From positions 62,001 to 126,000 of the forward strand of contig NZ_JBMIRR010000026.1 of assembly GCF_049195245.1 (NCBI RefSeq): DNA of 64,000 bases, read 5' to 3'. Source of the stretch: Arenimonas sp049195245 (GTDB taxonomy: Bacteria > Pseudomonadota > Gammaproteobacteria > Xanthomonadales > Xanthomonadaceae). The stretch's first letter is position 1. Each line of letters opens with the position of its first letter. The notes under the pieces were generated by a model. The model saw only the letters and a list, made by a program, of their open reading frames with translations, was not told where the DNA came from and did not search any database. A program made the translations under genes and the position numbers. Positions 1 to 8,347 of the stretch are shown piece by piece.

Positions 1-60
1 GCCGCAGGCGGCGACCAGGACGAGGCTCAGGAGCAGCAGGGCGAGTCGGGTCGTCTTCAT
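1..60 (-). CDS. Lipoprotein, N-terminal fragment (runs off the window)
   Basis: Only the first 20 codons are inside the window, reading leftward from an ATG at 58-60. They encode a lipoprotein signal peptide: MKTTR, a Leu/Val-rich core, then the lipobox VAAC with the lipidated Cys at residue 19. The product should be exported by Sec and anchored in a membrane by its N-terminal lipid. A TATACT hexamer on the minus strand at 67-72 lies only six bases before the ATG, so if it is the -10 box the leader is almost absent. The gene is divergent from the membrane protein starting at 108. Function cannot be told from this fragment. Confidence 0.75.
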   Translation of the reverse strand, partial: MKTTRLALLLLSLVLVAACG

Positions 61-107
61 GGCGCGAGTATAGTCCGGGGCATGTGCAATGGGCCCTGAG
101 GTGGCGA

Positions 108-752
108 ATGGCGCTTTCGAGCTGGTTGATGATATCCGCGGCGGTGGCGCTGGTGCTGGCGCTGTGGGCGCTGCTGCGGCGGTCCAGGGGCGGTGGCCGG
201 GTGGTGTCGCGCGTGCTGGGCGTGGGCCTGCTGGGCCTGGCGCTGGTGCTGGGCGGGGCCGGGGTGCTGCTGCGCAACTACGCCTGGCTGCTGGAGGACG
301 TACCGGCCGCGACGATTTCCCTGCGCCAGCTGGGGCCGCAGCGGTTCGAGGCCACGCTGCAGGCCGAGGGCGGCGAGCCGCGTGTGTTCACCCTGCTGGG
401 CGACGAATGGCAGCTGGATGCGCGGGTGATCCGCTGGACGCTGCCGGGCCAGCTGGCCGGCATTCCGCCCGTGTACCACTTCGAGCGGCTGTCGGGCCGG
501 TACGGCGATCCCAAGCAGGAGCTTTCGGCGCAGCGCAGCGTGCATGACCTGCGGCAGGACTGGGATTTCTGGGCCTTCCGCGAGCGCTGGCTGGCGGACC
601 TGCCGATCGTGGATGCGCGCTGGGGTAGTGCGGCGTATTTGCCGATGCTGGATGGGGCGCGGTATCAGGTTTACGTGAGTCCGCGGGGGGGATTGGTCGC
701 TCGGCCGGCGGATGCGGCTACGGAGGCGTTGTTGGATCAGGCGGGGTGGTGA
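108..752 (+). CDS. Conserved membrane protein with two N-terminal helices
   Basis: A 214-residue protein. I chose ATG 108 because GAGG lies seven bases upstream; a GTG at 84 in the same frame would add eight residues. Two hydrophobic segments (about residues 5-23 and 36-55), separated by a short Arg/Gly-rich basic loop, anchor it in the inner membrane. The remaining 160 residues are hydrophilic and presumably periplasmic or cytoplasmic, with a Trp/Arg-rich stretch near residues 145-165. Similar proteins in xanthomonads are often labelled as multidrug-transporter related, but I see no transporter fold here and would not assign that role. It ends just before a large inverted repeat shared with the convergent peptidase gene. 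Confidence 0.7.
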   Translation: MALSSWLMISAAVALVLALWALLRRSRGGGRVVSRVLGVGLLGLALVLGGAGVLLRNYAWLLEDVPAATISLRQLGPQRFEATLQAEGGEPRVFTLLGDEWQLDARVIRWTLPGQLAGIPPVYHFERLSGRYGDPKQELSAQRSVHDLRQDWDFWAFRERWLADLPIVDARWGSAAYLPMLDGARYQVYVSPRGGLVARPADAATEALLDQAGW

Positions 753-763
753 GGGAAAGATTT

Positions 764-845
764 CGTACCAGGTACAAATATGAACGGGCCCGGATGTCAG
801 CTTGCTGGCTGATATCCGGGCCCGCTCATATTTGTACCTGGTACG
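764..845. repeat. 82-bp imperfect inverted repeat, candidate bidirectional terminator
   Basis: Two 38-base arms (764-801 and 808-845) are reverse complements except at two positions, with a six-base loop (802-807). Each arm contains smaller palindromes, GTACCAGGTAC and CCGGGCCCG. It fills the gap between two convergent genes (stops at 752 and 857), so it could end transcription from both sides, although no T-run follows. The outer ends (TTCGTACC and GGTACGTTCG) are also symmetric, like a REP-type or miniature palindromic element. A terminator role is inference. Confidence 0.8.
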
Positions 846-854
846 TTCGCTTCG

Positions 855-3014
855 TCAGGGGGTCATGCCGAGGCGTTCCATGACGAAGGCGTATTCTTCG
901 GCGCGCTCGCGGTAGCGCTGGAAGCGGCCGGACTTGCCGCCGTGACCGGCTTCCATGTTGGTGCGCAGCAGCAGCGGGTTGGCGTCGGTCTTCTTGGCGC
1001 GCAGCCGGGCGACCCACTTGGCGGGTTCGAAGTACTGCACCTGCGAATCCCACAGGCCGGTGGTGACCAGCATGGACGGATAGGCCTTGGCCTCGACCTG
1101 GTCGTAGGGCGAGTACGACAGCATGTAGTCGTAGTACTTCGGATCCTTGGGGTTGCCCCACTCGTCGAACTCGTTGGTGGTCAGCGGGATCGACTCGTCC
1201 AGCATCGTGGTCACCACGTCCACGAAGGGCACGTGCGCGACGATGACGCGGTACTTCTCCGGCGCCAGGTTGGCGATGGCGCCCATCAGCAGGCCGCCGG
1301 CGCTGCCGCCCATCGCGGCCACGCGGTCGGGCGCCGCGAACTTCTCCTTCACCAGGAAGTCGGTGACGTCGATGAAGTCGGTGAAGGTGTTGGCCTTCTT
1401 GAGCAGCTTGCCGTCCTCGTACCAGCTGCGGCCCATCTCCTGGCCGCCGCGGATGTGCGCCACCGCGTACACCGCGCCGCGGTCCACCAGGCTGAGCGCG
1501 TTGGCGTTGAAGCCCGGGTCACTGCTGCTGCCGTAGGAACCGTAGGAGTACTGGTACAGCGGGGTCTTGCCGTCCTTGACGAAGCCCTTGCGGTACAGCA
1601 CCGACACCGGCACGCGGGTGCCGTCGCGGGCCGTGGCCCACAGGCGCTCGGTGACGTAGTTGGCCTTGTCGAAGCCGCCCAGCACCGGCTGCTCCTTGAG
1701 CAGCTTGCGCTCGCCGGTACGCACGTTCACTTCGAAGGTGCTGGCCGGGGTGGTGAGCGAGGTGTAGGTGTAGCGCAGCCAGTCGGTGCCCGGCTCGGCG
1801 TTCACCGACGTGCTCATCGCGTAGGCCGATTCCTCGGCCTTGACGAACTCCTCGCTGCCGTCGTCCTTGCGCACGCGCACGCGCTGCAGGCCGCCGGAGC
1901 GCTCGTTGATGGCCATGAAGCCCTTGAACAGCTCGACGCCGGCGATCAGCACGTCGTCCGAATGCGCCACCAGCTCCTTCCAGCCAGCGCGGTCACCCCA
2001 GGGCTGGCCGTCGGCCAGCGTCATCAGGCGGAAGTTCTTCGCGTCCCAGTTGGTGTGGATGACCCAGCGTCCGTCGAGGTGGTCGGCGTTGTACTCGAAG
2101 TCGCGCTGGCGCGGCGCCAGCACCTGGAACTCGCCCGGCTTGGCGGCCGGCGTGCAGCGCAGCTCCGAGGACACGGTGCTGCCCACGCCGATGCAGAGGT
2201 ACTCATCCGAGCGCGTGCGGGTGACGCCCATGTAGAAGGTGTCGTCCTTCTCCTCGTACACCAGCTTGTCCTGCGCCACCGGCGTGCCCACGACGTGCGA
2301 CTTCACGCGCTTGGTGAGCAGGGTGGTGGGATCGTTCTCGACGTAGTACAGCGTGCGGCTGTCGTCGCCCCACATCAGGTTGGCCGACACGCCGGTCAGC
2401 ACGTCCGGCAGCACCTCGCCGGTGGCCAGGTTCTTCACCCGCACCGTGTACTGGCGGCGGCCCACCGCGTCTTCCGCGTAGGCCACCCACTGGTCGTCGG
2501 GGCTGATCTCGTAGGTGCCGATCTGGTAGAAGCTCTTGCCTTCGGCCAGCTGGTTGACCTCGAACAGCACCTGCTCGGGCGCTTCCATGCTGCCCTTGCG
2601 GCGCGCGTAGATCGGGTATTCCTTGCCGGTCTCGAAGCGCGTGTAGTACCAGTAGCCGTCCTCGAGGTAGGGCACGCTGGCGTCGTCCTGCTTCACGCGG
2701 CCGACCAGCTCGGTGTAGAGCGTTTCCTCCAGCGACTCCAGCGGCTTGAGCACGGTGTCGGTGTAGGTGTTCTCGGCGTTGAGGTAGGCCAGCATCTCGG
2801 GGTTTTCGCGCTTGTCGTCGCGCAGCCAGTAGTACTCGTCCTGGCGCGCGGCGCCGTGCGGCGCCTTGACCTCGTAGGGCTTCCTGGCCGCCATCGGCGG
2901 CGCGGGCAGGTCGCCCAGGGCAGGCGCGGCCGCGTCCTTGGCCGAGGCCGGCGCGGCGCCCGCGAGGGCAACCGCGAGCAGGGTGCTGGTGAAAGGCAGG
3001 AGGCGAAGGCTCAT
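855..3014 (-). CDS. ptrB: Oligopeptidase B (S9A family), exported
   Basis: A 719-residue serine peptidase of the prolyl oligopeptidase clan that, as oligopeptidase B, cleaves short peptides after Arg or Lys. The N-terminal half is the beta-propeller that limits substrate size, and the C-terminal third is the alpha/beta-hydrolase. The catalytic triad is visible: Ser571 in GGSAGG, Asp656 in LWDSQV and His691 in EAGHGG. Unlike the cytosolic enterobacterial enzyme, it starts with a cleavable Sec signal (MSLRLLPFTSTLLAVALAGA), so it should act in the periplasm. Its ATG overlaps the stop of the upstream prolyl oligopeptidase gene (ATGA at 3011-3014), implying translational coupling of the two peptidases. 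Confidence 0.93.
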   Translation of the reverse strand: MSLRLLPFTSTLLAVALAGAAPASAKDAAAPALGDLPAPPMAARKPYEVKAPHGAARQDEYYWLRDDKRENPEMLAYLNAENTYTDTVLKPLESLEETLYTELVGRVKQDDASVPYLEDGYWYYTRFETGKEYPIYARRKGSMEAPEQVLFEVNQLAEGKSFYQIGTYEISPDDQWVAYAEDAVGRRQYTVRVKNLATGEVLPDVLTGVSANLMWGDDSRTLYYVENDPTTLLTKRVKSHVVGTPVAQDKLVYEEKDDTFYMGVTRTRSDEYLCIGVGSTVSSELRCTPAAKPGEFQVLAPRQRDFEYNADHLDGRWVIHTNWDAKNFRLMTLADGQPWGDRAGWKELVAHSDDVLIAGVELFKGFMAINERSGGLQRVRVRKDDGSEEFVKAEESAYAMSTSVNAEPGTDWLRYTYTSLTTPASTFEVNVRTGERKLLKEQPVLGGFDKANYVTERLWATARDGTRVPVSVLYRKGFVKDGKTPLYQYSYGSYGSSSDPGFNANALSLVDRGAVYAVAHIRGGQEMGRSWYEDGKLLKKANTFTDFIDVTDFLVKEKFAAPDRVAAMGGSAGGLLMGAIANLAPEKYRVIVAHVPFVDVVTTMLDESIPLTTNEFDEWGNPKDPKYYDYMLSYSPYDQVEAKAYPSMLVTTGLWDSQVQYFEPAKWVARLRAKKTDANPLLLRTNMEAGHGGKSGRFQRYRERAEEYAFVMERLGMTP

Positions 3015-5134
3015 TCGGATTTCCCCGCGAAAAGTTTCTGCTTCAGGAAGGTATAGGCCAGCGCGCTCATGTAGGCCGACTGGGCATTGTTGGCGGCGCC
3101 ACCGTGGCCGCCCTCGATGTTCTCGTAGTAGGTGACGTCGTGGCCCTGCTCCATCATGCGCGCCATCATCTTGCGGGCATGGCCCGGGTGCACGCGGTCG
3201 TCGCGGGTGGAGGTGGTGAACAGCACCGGCGGATAGTCCACGTCCTTGGCCACGTTCTGGTAGGGCGAGAACTTCTGCAGGAAGTCCCAGTCGCCCGGCA
3301 CGTCCGGGTCACCGTACTCGGCCACCCACGAGGCGCCGGCCAGCAGCTTGTCGTAGCGCTTCATGTCCAGCAGCGGCACCTGGCAGACCACGGCGCCGAA
3401 CAGCTGCGGGTACATCACGGTCATGTTGCCCATCAGCAGGCCGCCGTTGCTGCCGCCCTGGATGCCCAGGCGCGCCGGCTTGGTCACCTTGCGCTTGATC
3501 AGGTCCTCGGCCACGGCCGCGAAGTCCTCGTAGGCCTTGTTGCGGTTTTCGCGCAGCGCCGCCTGGTGCCAGCGCGGGCCATACTCGCCGCCGCCGCGGA
3601 TGTTGGCGACCACGTACACGCCGCCGTCGGCCAGCCAGGCCTTGCCCACGCCCGCCGAGTAGCCCGGCGTCAAGGACACCTCGAAGCCGCCGTAGCCGTA
3701 CAGCAGGGTCGGGTTGTCGCTGTCCAGGGCCAGGTCCTTGCGCGAGACCATGAAGTACGGCACGCGGGTGCCGTCCTTGCTGGTGGCGAAGTGCTGCTTG
3801 ATCTCGTACGGCGCCGCGTCGAAGAACGCCGGCAGCTGCTTGAGCGTCTCCGGCGCGGTGCCGATGGTGCCCATCAGCAGCGAGGTCGGGGTGAGGTAAT
3901 CGGTGACGGTCATGAAGTAGTCGTTGGACTCCTCGGCATCGACCGCGCTGATGCTGACCGTGCCGAAGGCCGGCGCACCCACCAGCGGCTCGCGGCTCCA
4001 GCCATCGGCGCCGGGCTTGAGCACGTAGATGCGGTTCTTGACGTCCTCGAGCACGTTGATGAAGTAGTAGTCCTTGGTGGCGCCGCTGCTGGCCAGCGAG
4101 GTGTTGGCGCTGGGCTCGAACAGCACGTCGAAATCGCGCTTGCCGGCCATGAAGGCGTCCAGCCTGATCGCCAGCAGCGAGCCGGCGGCATAGTCCTTGC
4201 CGCCGATGCTCCAGGGCTGGCGCAGCTCGACGCTGAGCCACTCGCGGAACACGCCCTTCTGGGCGCCATCGGGCAGGTCGAACTTGCTCAGCTTGCCGTC
4301 GTCGCCACGCAGGTAGAGTTCGTTGGTGTAGAAGGTGAGGCCGCGGTAGACGAAATCACGCTCGAAGCCGGGCGTGTCGTCGTGGAAGGCGCCCACGGAG
4401 ATGTCGCTGTCCTGGCCCTCGAACACCAGCTTGGCCTCTGCCATCGGCGTGCCGCGCTTCCATTCCTTGGCGATGCGCGCATAGCCCGAGCTGGTCATCG
4501 AGCCGGGGCCGAAGTCGGTGCTGACGTACACGGTGTCGATGTCGATCCAGCCCAGGTCGCCCTTGGCCTCCGGACGCTCGAAGCCGCCCTTGACGAAGGC
4601 CCGCTCGGACACGTCGAACTCGCGCGTCACGGTGGCGTCGGCGCCGCCGCGGGACAGGTTGACCAGGCAGCGGTCGTACTCGGGACGCAGGCACTCGGCG
4701 CCGCCCCAGACCCAGTTGGTGCCTTCGGCCTTACCCAGGGCATCGATGTCGAGCAGCACCTCCCACTTGGGCGCGTCCTTGCGGAACTCGGCCAGGGTGG
4801 TGCGGCGCCAGACGCCCTGCGGGTTCTGCTTGTCGCGCCAGAAGTTGTAGTAGTAGTCGCCCATCTTGCCCACGTAGGGGATGCGCGCATTCGAATCGAG
4901 GATGGCCAGCAGGTCGCTGCGCAGCGCTTCGAAGCCCGGCGCCTTGGCCAGTTGCTGCTCCGACACCGCGTTGCGGGCGCGGACCCAGTCCAGGGCGCGG
5001 TCGCCCTCGACGTCCTCGAGCCAGAGGTTGGGATCGTCGGTGACGGCGGTATGCATGGTCGGAGTCTGGGCGTAGGCGGCGAAAGAAGCGGTGAGGGCGC
5101 CGGCGACGAGCCAGGCCAGAGTGGTGCGACGCAT
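3011..5134 (-). CDS. Prolyl oligopeptidase family protein (S9A), exported
   Basis: A 707-residue exported peptidase expected to cleave short peptides after Pro. The frame stays open much further upstream, but ATG 5134 is preceded by AGGGG at a good distance and begins a clear signal peptide (MRRTTLAWLVAGALTASFAA, then YAQ). The beta-propeller spans roughly residues 100-430. The hydrolase domain has Ser562 in GGSNGG, the acidic pair at 645-646 in RDDRV and His677 in GGHGG. It is the first gene of a two-gene unit with the oligopeptidase B gene, which overlaps its stop by four bases. Together they probably break down peptides in the periplasm for uptake. Confidence 0.92.
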   Translation of the reverse strand: MRRTTLAWLVAGALTASFAAYAQTPTMHTAVTDDPNLWLEDVEGDRALDWVRARNAVSEQQLAKAPGFEALRSDLLAILDSNARIPYVGKMGDYYYNFWRDKQNPQGVWRRTTLAEFRKDAPKWEVLLDIDALGKAEGTNWVWGGAECLRPEYDRCLVNLSRGGADATVTREFDVSERAFVKGGFERPEAKGDLGWIDIDTVYVSTDFGPGSMTSSGYARIAKEWKRGTPMAEAKLVFEGQDSDISVGAFHDDTPGFERDFVYRGLTFYTNELYLRGDDGKLSKFDLPDGAQKGVFREWLSVELRQPWSIGGKDYAAGSLLAIRLDAFMAGKRDFDVLFEPSANTSLASSGATKDYYFINVLEDVKNRIYVLKPGADGWSREPLVGAPAFGTVSISAVDAEESNDYFMTVTDYLTPTSLLMGTIGTAPETLKQLPAFFDAAPYEIKQHFATSKDGTRVPYFMVSRKDLALDSDNPTLLYGYGGFEVSLTPGYSAGVGKAWLADGGVYVVANIRGGGEYGPRWHQAALRENRNKAYEDFAAVAEDLIKRKVTKPARLGIQGGSNGGLLMGNMTVMYPQLFGAVVCQVPLLDMKRYDKLLAGASWVAEYGDPDVPGDWDFLQKFSPYQNVAKDVDYPPVLFTTSTRDDRVHPGHARKMMARMMEQGHDVTYYENIEGGHGGAANNAQSAYMSALAYTFLKQKLFAGKSE

Positions 5135-5223
5135 GGGAATCCCCTGTCGGGCGGTATAAGCCGCTGACGCTAGCATGCCCTCCCGCAGCGTGGCCGTAGG
5201 TACAAAGTCATGGTAGCCGGGCC

Positions 5224-5571
5224 TCAGCGCCCGGGCATGCCCCGCAGCGGCATCACTGCCAGGCCCGGGCGGGCGGGCTTGCGGGACCGGCGGGCCTGGA
5301 CGTCCAGGCTGCGCCGGCGACGGCGTGGCGTGGCGCGGACGAGGCGCGCACGCCACGCCGCCACCAGGGCATGGCGGTGGACCAGCAGCAGGGCCAGGGC
5401 GGGCGCGAACAGCCAGAACGGGGCGTAGCCCAGCAGCAGGGTGCTGCCCCGGGCCGCGGGCAGCAGCGCCAGCGTTGCCAGCCCCAGCGCCAGCCATTGC
5501 CAGAGGGTGCGGGCCAGGCGGGGGTCGGGCAGGTCGGCGGCGCGGATCAGGGCAACAGGCAGGCTTGGCAT
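5224..5571 (-). CDS. Small two-helix membrane protein
   Basis: A 115-residue protein. ATG 5571 is preceded by GGAGAG at eight bases, which decides the start over an upstream in-frame ATG. Two hydrophobic segments (about residues 23-42 and 46-66) are followed by a strongly basic tail containing a run of five Arg, so the C-terminus should stay in the cytoplasm. I do not recognise the family. It is separated from the prolyl oligopeptidase gene downstream by about 90 bases and is divergent from the small exported protein at 5778. Confidence 0.6.
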   Translation of the reverse strand: MPSLPVALIRAADLPDPRLARTLWQWLALGLATLALLPAARGSTLLLGYAPFWLFAPALALLLVHRHALVAAWRARLVRATPRRRRRSLDVQARRSRKPARPGLAVMPLRGMPGR

Positions 5572-5777
5572 GGCGGGCTCTCCGTGGCGGGTGGAGCCAT
5601 CGTGGCCAAGGCCCGTCTCACGGCCCGAGACACGGAACCGGGGCGCGCGTGAAGACGCAGACGGCATCGCTCACGGGGTGACTGCAAGCGGACAAGTCTT
5701 GCCCGCCGGCCTTCCGCGTGTGCGCCAGCCGCCATAGTCGGGACGTCACGCTCCGTGACCCTTGCAAGGAACTGTCC

Positions 5778-5975
5778 ATGAAGAAGTTCACCCGCACTGC
5801 CCTGATTGCCCTCGTGCTGGCCTGCTGCGCCGCTCCGGCGCTGGCCGATGGCCCGCTGGTCCAGGTCGGCACCGGCCCGATCTATGTCGACAGCTCCGGC
5901 AACCTGTACTTCTGCTCGCCGGGCGGCACCAACTGCATTCCGCTCACCACCTCGGAAGATCCGATCGAACCCTGA
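5778..5975 (+). CDS. Small exported protein, 65 residues
   Basis: It starts at an ATG with AAGGAA upstream and encodes a textbook Sec signal (MKKFTRTALIALVLACCAAPALA) cleaved before DG, leaving about 42 residues. The mature peptide is Gly/Ser/Thr-rich with two Cys (FCSPGG and NCIP), which could form one disulfide. It resembles short YVDSSGNLYFC-type periplasmic peptides of unknown role in related bacteria; no family name is certain. A strong intrinsic terminator follows directly, so it is probably a single-gene transcript. Confidence 0.65.
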   Translation: MKKFTRTALIALVLACCAAPALADGPLVQVGTGPIYVDSSGNLYFCSPGGTNCIPLTTSEDPIEP

Positions 5976-5993
5976 GCGGCAGCGCCCTCCCCG

Positions 5994-6025
5994 CGACAGG
6001 GCGCGAGCCTCGCGCCCTGTCGTTT
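5994..6025 (+). terminator. Intrinsic terminator after the small exported protein
   Basis: A 14-base arm at 5994-6007 (CGACAGGGCGCGAG) is perfectly complementary to 6009-6022, followed by TTTG. In practice the stem closes with about 11-12 pairs and a small loop. It lies 19 bases after the stop codon at 5975. Confidence 0.75.
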
Positions 6026-6105
6026 GCTGAACACTTCCCACGCGTCTTGACGCCACGTTCAAACCCGCACGCCGACACTGGCCTTCCCTGCATTGGATGC
6101 CCGCC

Positions 6106-6672
6106 ATGCGCCGCGCCGCCCTCGCCCTGCTCCTCCCCGGCCTGATGCTGCTCGCCGCCTGCGCCAGCACCGGAGAGAAGGCCATGCCCCCGCTCGAATC
6201 CACCGCCGTCGTCGACCTGGACCGCTACATGGGCCGCTGGTGGGTGATCGCGAACATTCCTTACTTCGCCGAGAAGGGCAAGGTCGCCACCGCCGACATC
6301 TACACGCTGCGCGAGGACGGCCGCATCGGCAACGTCTACGCCTACCGCAAGGGCTTCGACAAGCCCGAGAAGACGATGAACGGCGTGGCCACCGTGGTGC
6401 CCGGCACCAACAATGCGCAGTGGAAGATCGCCTTCTTCGGCGGGCTGGTGCGCGCCGACTACCTGGTGCTCGAAGTGGCGCCCGACTATTCCTGGGCCCT
6501 CATCGGCCACCCCAAGCGCAACCTGGCCTGGGTGTTCTCGCGCGAGCCGCAGATGGACGACGCCAAGTACCAGGAACTGCGTGCGAAATTCACCGCCTGG
6601 GGCTATGACCCGGCCAAGCTGCAGCGCGTGCCGCAGAGCGCCGACCAGGTCGGCCAGCCCGGCTTCCAATAA
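6106..6672 (+). CDS. blc: Lipocalin-family outer-membrane lipoprotein (Blc-like)
   Basis: A 188-residue lipoprotein of the bacterial lipocalin family, which bind lipids or lysophospholipids at the outer membrane. The signal ends in the lipobox LLAAC, and the mature protein contains the lipocalin signature GRWWVIANIPYF near residues 40-51. Later beta strands end in the DYSWALIGHP segment typical of Blc. An ATG three codons upstream (6097) is also possible; I preferred 6106 because it starts directly with the basic MRR of the signal peptide. The stop is nine bases from the convergent WYL regulator. Confidence 0.88.
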   Translation: MRRAALALLLPGLMLLAACASTGEKAMPPLESTAVVDLDRYMGRWWVIANIPYFAEKGKVATADIYTLREDGRIGNVYAYRKGFDKPEKTMNGVATVVPGTNNAQWKIAFFGGLVRADYLVLEVAPDYSWALIGHPKRNLAWVFSREPQMDDAKYQELRAKFTAWGYDPAKLQRVPQSADQVGQPGFQ

Positions 6673-6681
6673 GCGCGCGGC

Positions 6682-7650
6682 TCAGCGCTCGTAAGCGTTG
6701 AGCGCCAGCTGCAGCAGGGTGCGCGCCTGCTGGCGCAAGGATTCGGGCTCGGTCACTTCGGCGTCGGCGCCGTAGCGCAGCACGTCCATCAGCAGTTCCT
6801 TGGCGTGGCTGTAGGGCAGCTTGAGCTCGTAGCGGCCGTCGGGCAGGAAGCGGCCTTCCTGCTTGGAATGCCAGTGTTCGTCCGCGACCCAGCGTGCCGC
6901 CTTGGCCGAGAACACAATCGTGGCGATCCCCTTCGGCGTGCCCGAAAAAATGCCGTAGCTGGAAGCCAGGTGCTGGTTGAGTTCGCTGTCGGGCAGGTCG
7001 CGCGCGGGCGCGTCCAGCAGCCTGGCATGCTGCACGCGGTCCACCGAGAAGCTGCGCAGGCCCTCGCGCTCCTCGTCCCAGGCGTCCAGGTACCAGTTGT
7101 CCTTGTAGTGCGTCAGCCGCTGCGGCGCCACCTTGCGGTGCGTGCGCTCGTTGGTGGACCGGGCCAGGTAGTCGAACTCGAGCTGGCGGCGTTCGAGCAC
7201 CGCGCTGGCCACCAGCCGGAAGGCCAGCTCGTCGCGGCGGCGCACGCCGCTGGCGATCACGCGCACGCGCTCGACCGGCCAGCGCTTGCCGCCGGCCTGC
7301 TGCGCCAGCAGCGACTCGATGCGGCCCTTCAGCGGCGCCAGCGCGCTGGACAGCACGCCCTGGCCGGTGCGGTCGAGCAGCTGGTGCGCGGCCAGCAGCG
7401 CGTGCAGTTCGTCGGAATTGAGCCACAGGCCCGGCAGCTCGAAGCGCTCGGCTTCCTTCTCGTCGTAGCGGATGCTGCCCTCGCCTTCGCTCTCGATCGG
7501 CGCGCCCAGGGCGTCGCGCAGGAAGGCGATGTCGCGGTACAGCGTGGCGCGCGAACAGGCCAACTCTTCCATCAGGCCCTTGATCGGCACCGGATAGCGC
7601 GCCGACTTCAGGCTGCGGTGCAGGGCGAGGATGCGCTCGTAGCGGTCCAT
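6682..7650 (-). CDS. WYL-domain (YafY-type) transcriptional regulator
   Basis: A 322-residue regulator with an N-terminal DeoR-like winged helix (about residues 1-60, including CSRATLYRDIAFLRD) and a WYL domain in the middle (about 140-230, with the WYLDAW segment) that in this family senses ligands or nucleic acids. A C-terminal WCX-like extension completes it. It is transcribed divergently from the LolA-like gene at 7732 with 81 bases between starts, so that gene is a plausible target. The effector is not predictable. Confidence 0.88.
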   Translation of the reverse strand: MDRYERILALHRSLKSARYPVPIKGLMEELACSRATLYRDIAFLRDALGAPIESEGEGSIRYDEKEAERFELPGLWLNSDELHALLAAHQLLDRTGQGVLSSALAPLKGRIESLLAQQAGGKRWPVERVRVIASGVRRRDELAFRLVASAVLERRQLEFDYLARSTNERTHRKVAPQRLTHYKDNWYLDAWDEEREGLRSFSVDRVQHARLLDAPARDLPDSELNQHLASSYGIFSGTPKGIATIVFSAKAARWVADEHWHSKQEGRFLPDGRYELKLPYSHAKELLMDVLRYGADAEVTEPESLRQQARTLLQLALNAYER

Positions 7651-7731
7651 GGCGTGATTGTCCGGAAGGGCGGCGGAGATACGATTAGCATGGCATCGGC
7701 GCGCCTTCCCTCCAAGCGCCGGAGATCCCCC

Positions 7732-8313
7732 ATGAAAACCCTGTTCGCCAGCCTCGCCCTGCTCGTGGGCACGCTCGCCGCTTCCGGCCCCGCGCGCGCC
7801 GATGCCGCGGCCGACCTCAAGGCTGCCTATGGCAAGTTCATCCAGGCCACCAGTTTCCGCGCCAGCATGACCGACCTGGCCACGGGCAAGGTGATGACCG
7901 AACTCGAGTTCGTGGCCCCGGACCGCTACGCGGTGACGCCGCAGGGTGGCGTGCGGCAGGTCATCATCGGCCGCACGATGCACCTGGACATCGGCGGCCG
8001 GGTGATGGCCGTGCCGTTGCCCGAGCAGGCCGATCCCAGCCGCTACCGCAACCAACGGGCGCTGGACGAACTCGCCAAGGGCATCGCGGTCACCCAGCGG
8101 ACCGACGCCAGCGACGCCGGTGAGCCCGCGCGGGTTTACCACTTCACGTCCCAGGTCGACGGCAAGCCCGTGGAAACCCTGACCTGGGTGTCGAAGGCCA
8201 GCGGGCTGCCGATCCAGATCCAGACCCGGTCCGACGGCACGTCGGCGTTCCGGTACCAGATCCGCTACCGCGACTTCAACGATCCGGCCATCAGGATCAC
8301 CGCGCCGAACTAG
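7732..8313 (+). CDS. LolA-like exported protein
   Basis: A 193-residue protein whose start is fixed by GGAG before ATG and by a signal peptide (MKTLFASLALLVGTLAASGPARA). The mature part resembles the half-barrel fold of outer-membrane lipoprotein carriers: an amphipathic helix (AAYGKFIQATSFRA) followed by alternating beta strands and the closing KASGLPIQIQTRSDG segment. It is not the housekeeping LolA itself, which is normally near ftsK. It probably binds a lipid or acyl chain in the periplasm. It is divergent from the WYL regulator, and the sulfite dehydrogenase operon follows 34 bases later. Confidence 0.65.
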   Translation: MKTLFASLALLVGTLAASGPARADAAADLKAAYGKFIQATSFRASMTDLATGKVMTELEFVAPDRYAVTPQGGVRQVIIGRTMHLDIGGRVMAVPLPEQADPSRYRNQRALDELAKGIAVTQRTDASDAGEPARVYHFTSQVDGKPVETLTWVSKASGLPIQIQTRSDGTSAFRYQIRYRDFNDPAIRITAPN

Positions 8314-8347
8314 CCCGCGCTCGCGGGATCGGGCCGCGCGGGGCACA

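Noticed and set aside
942..5167. Long rightward open frames (about 700 codons each) opposite the two S9 peptidase genes
   Set aside because: They are mirror frames of high-GC codon usage, rich in Arg, Val, His and Gln, with no motifs. The leftward frames carry complete catalytic triads and signal peptides.
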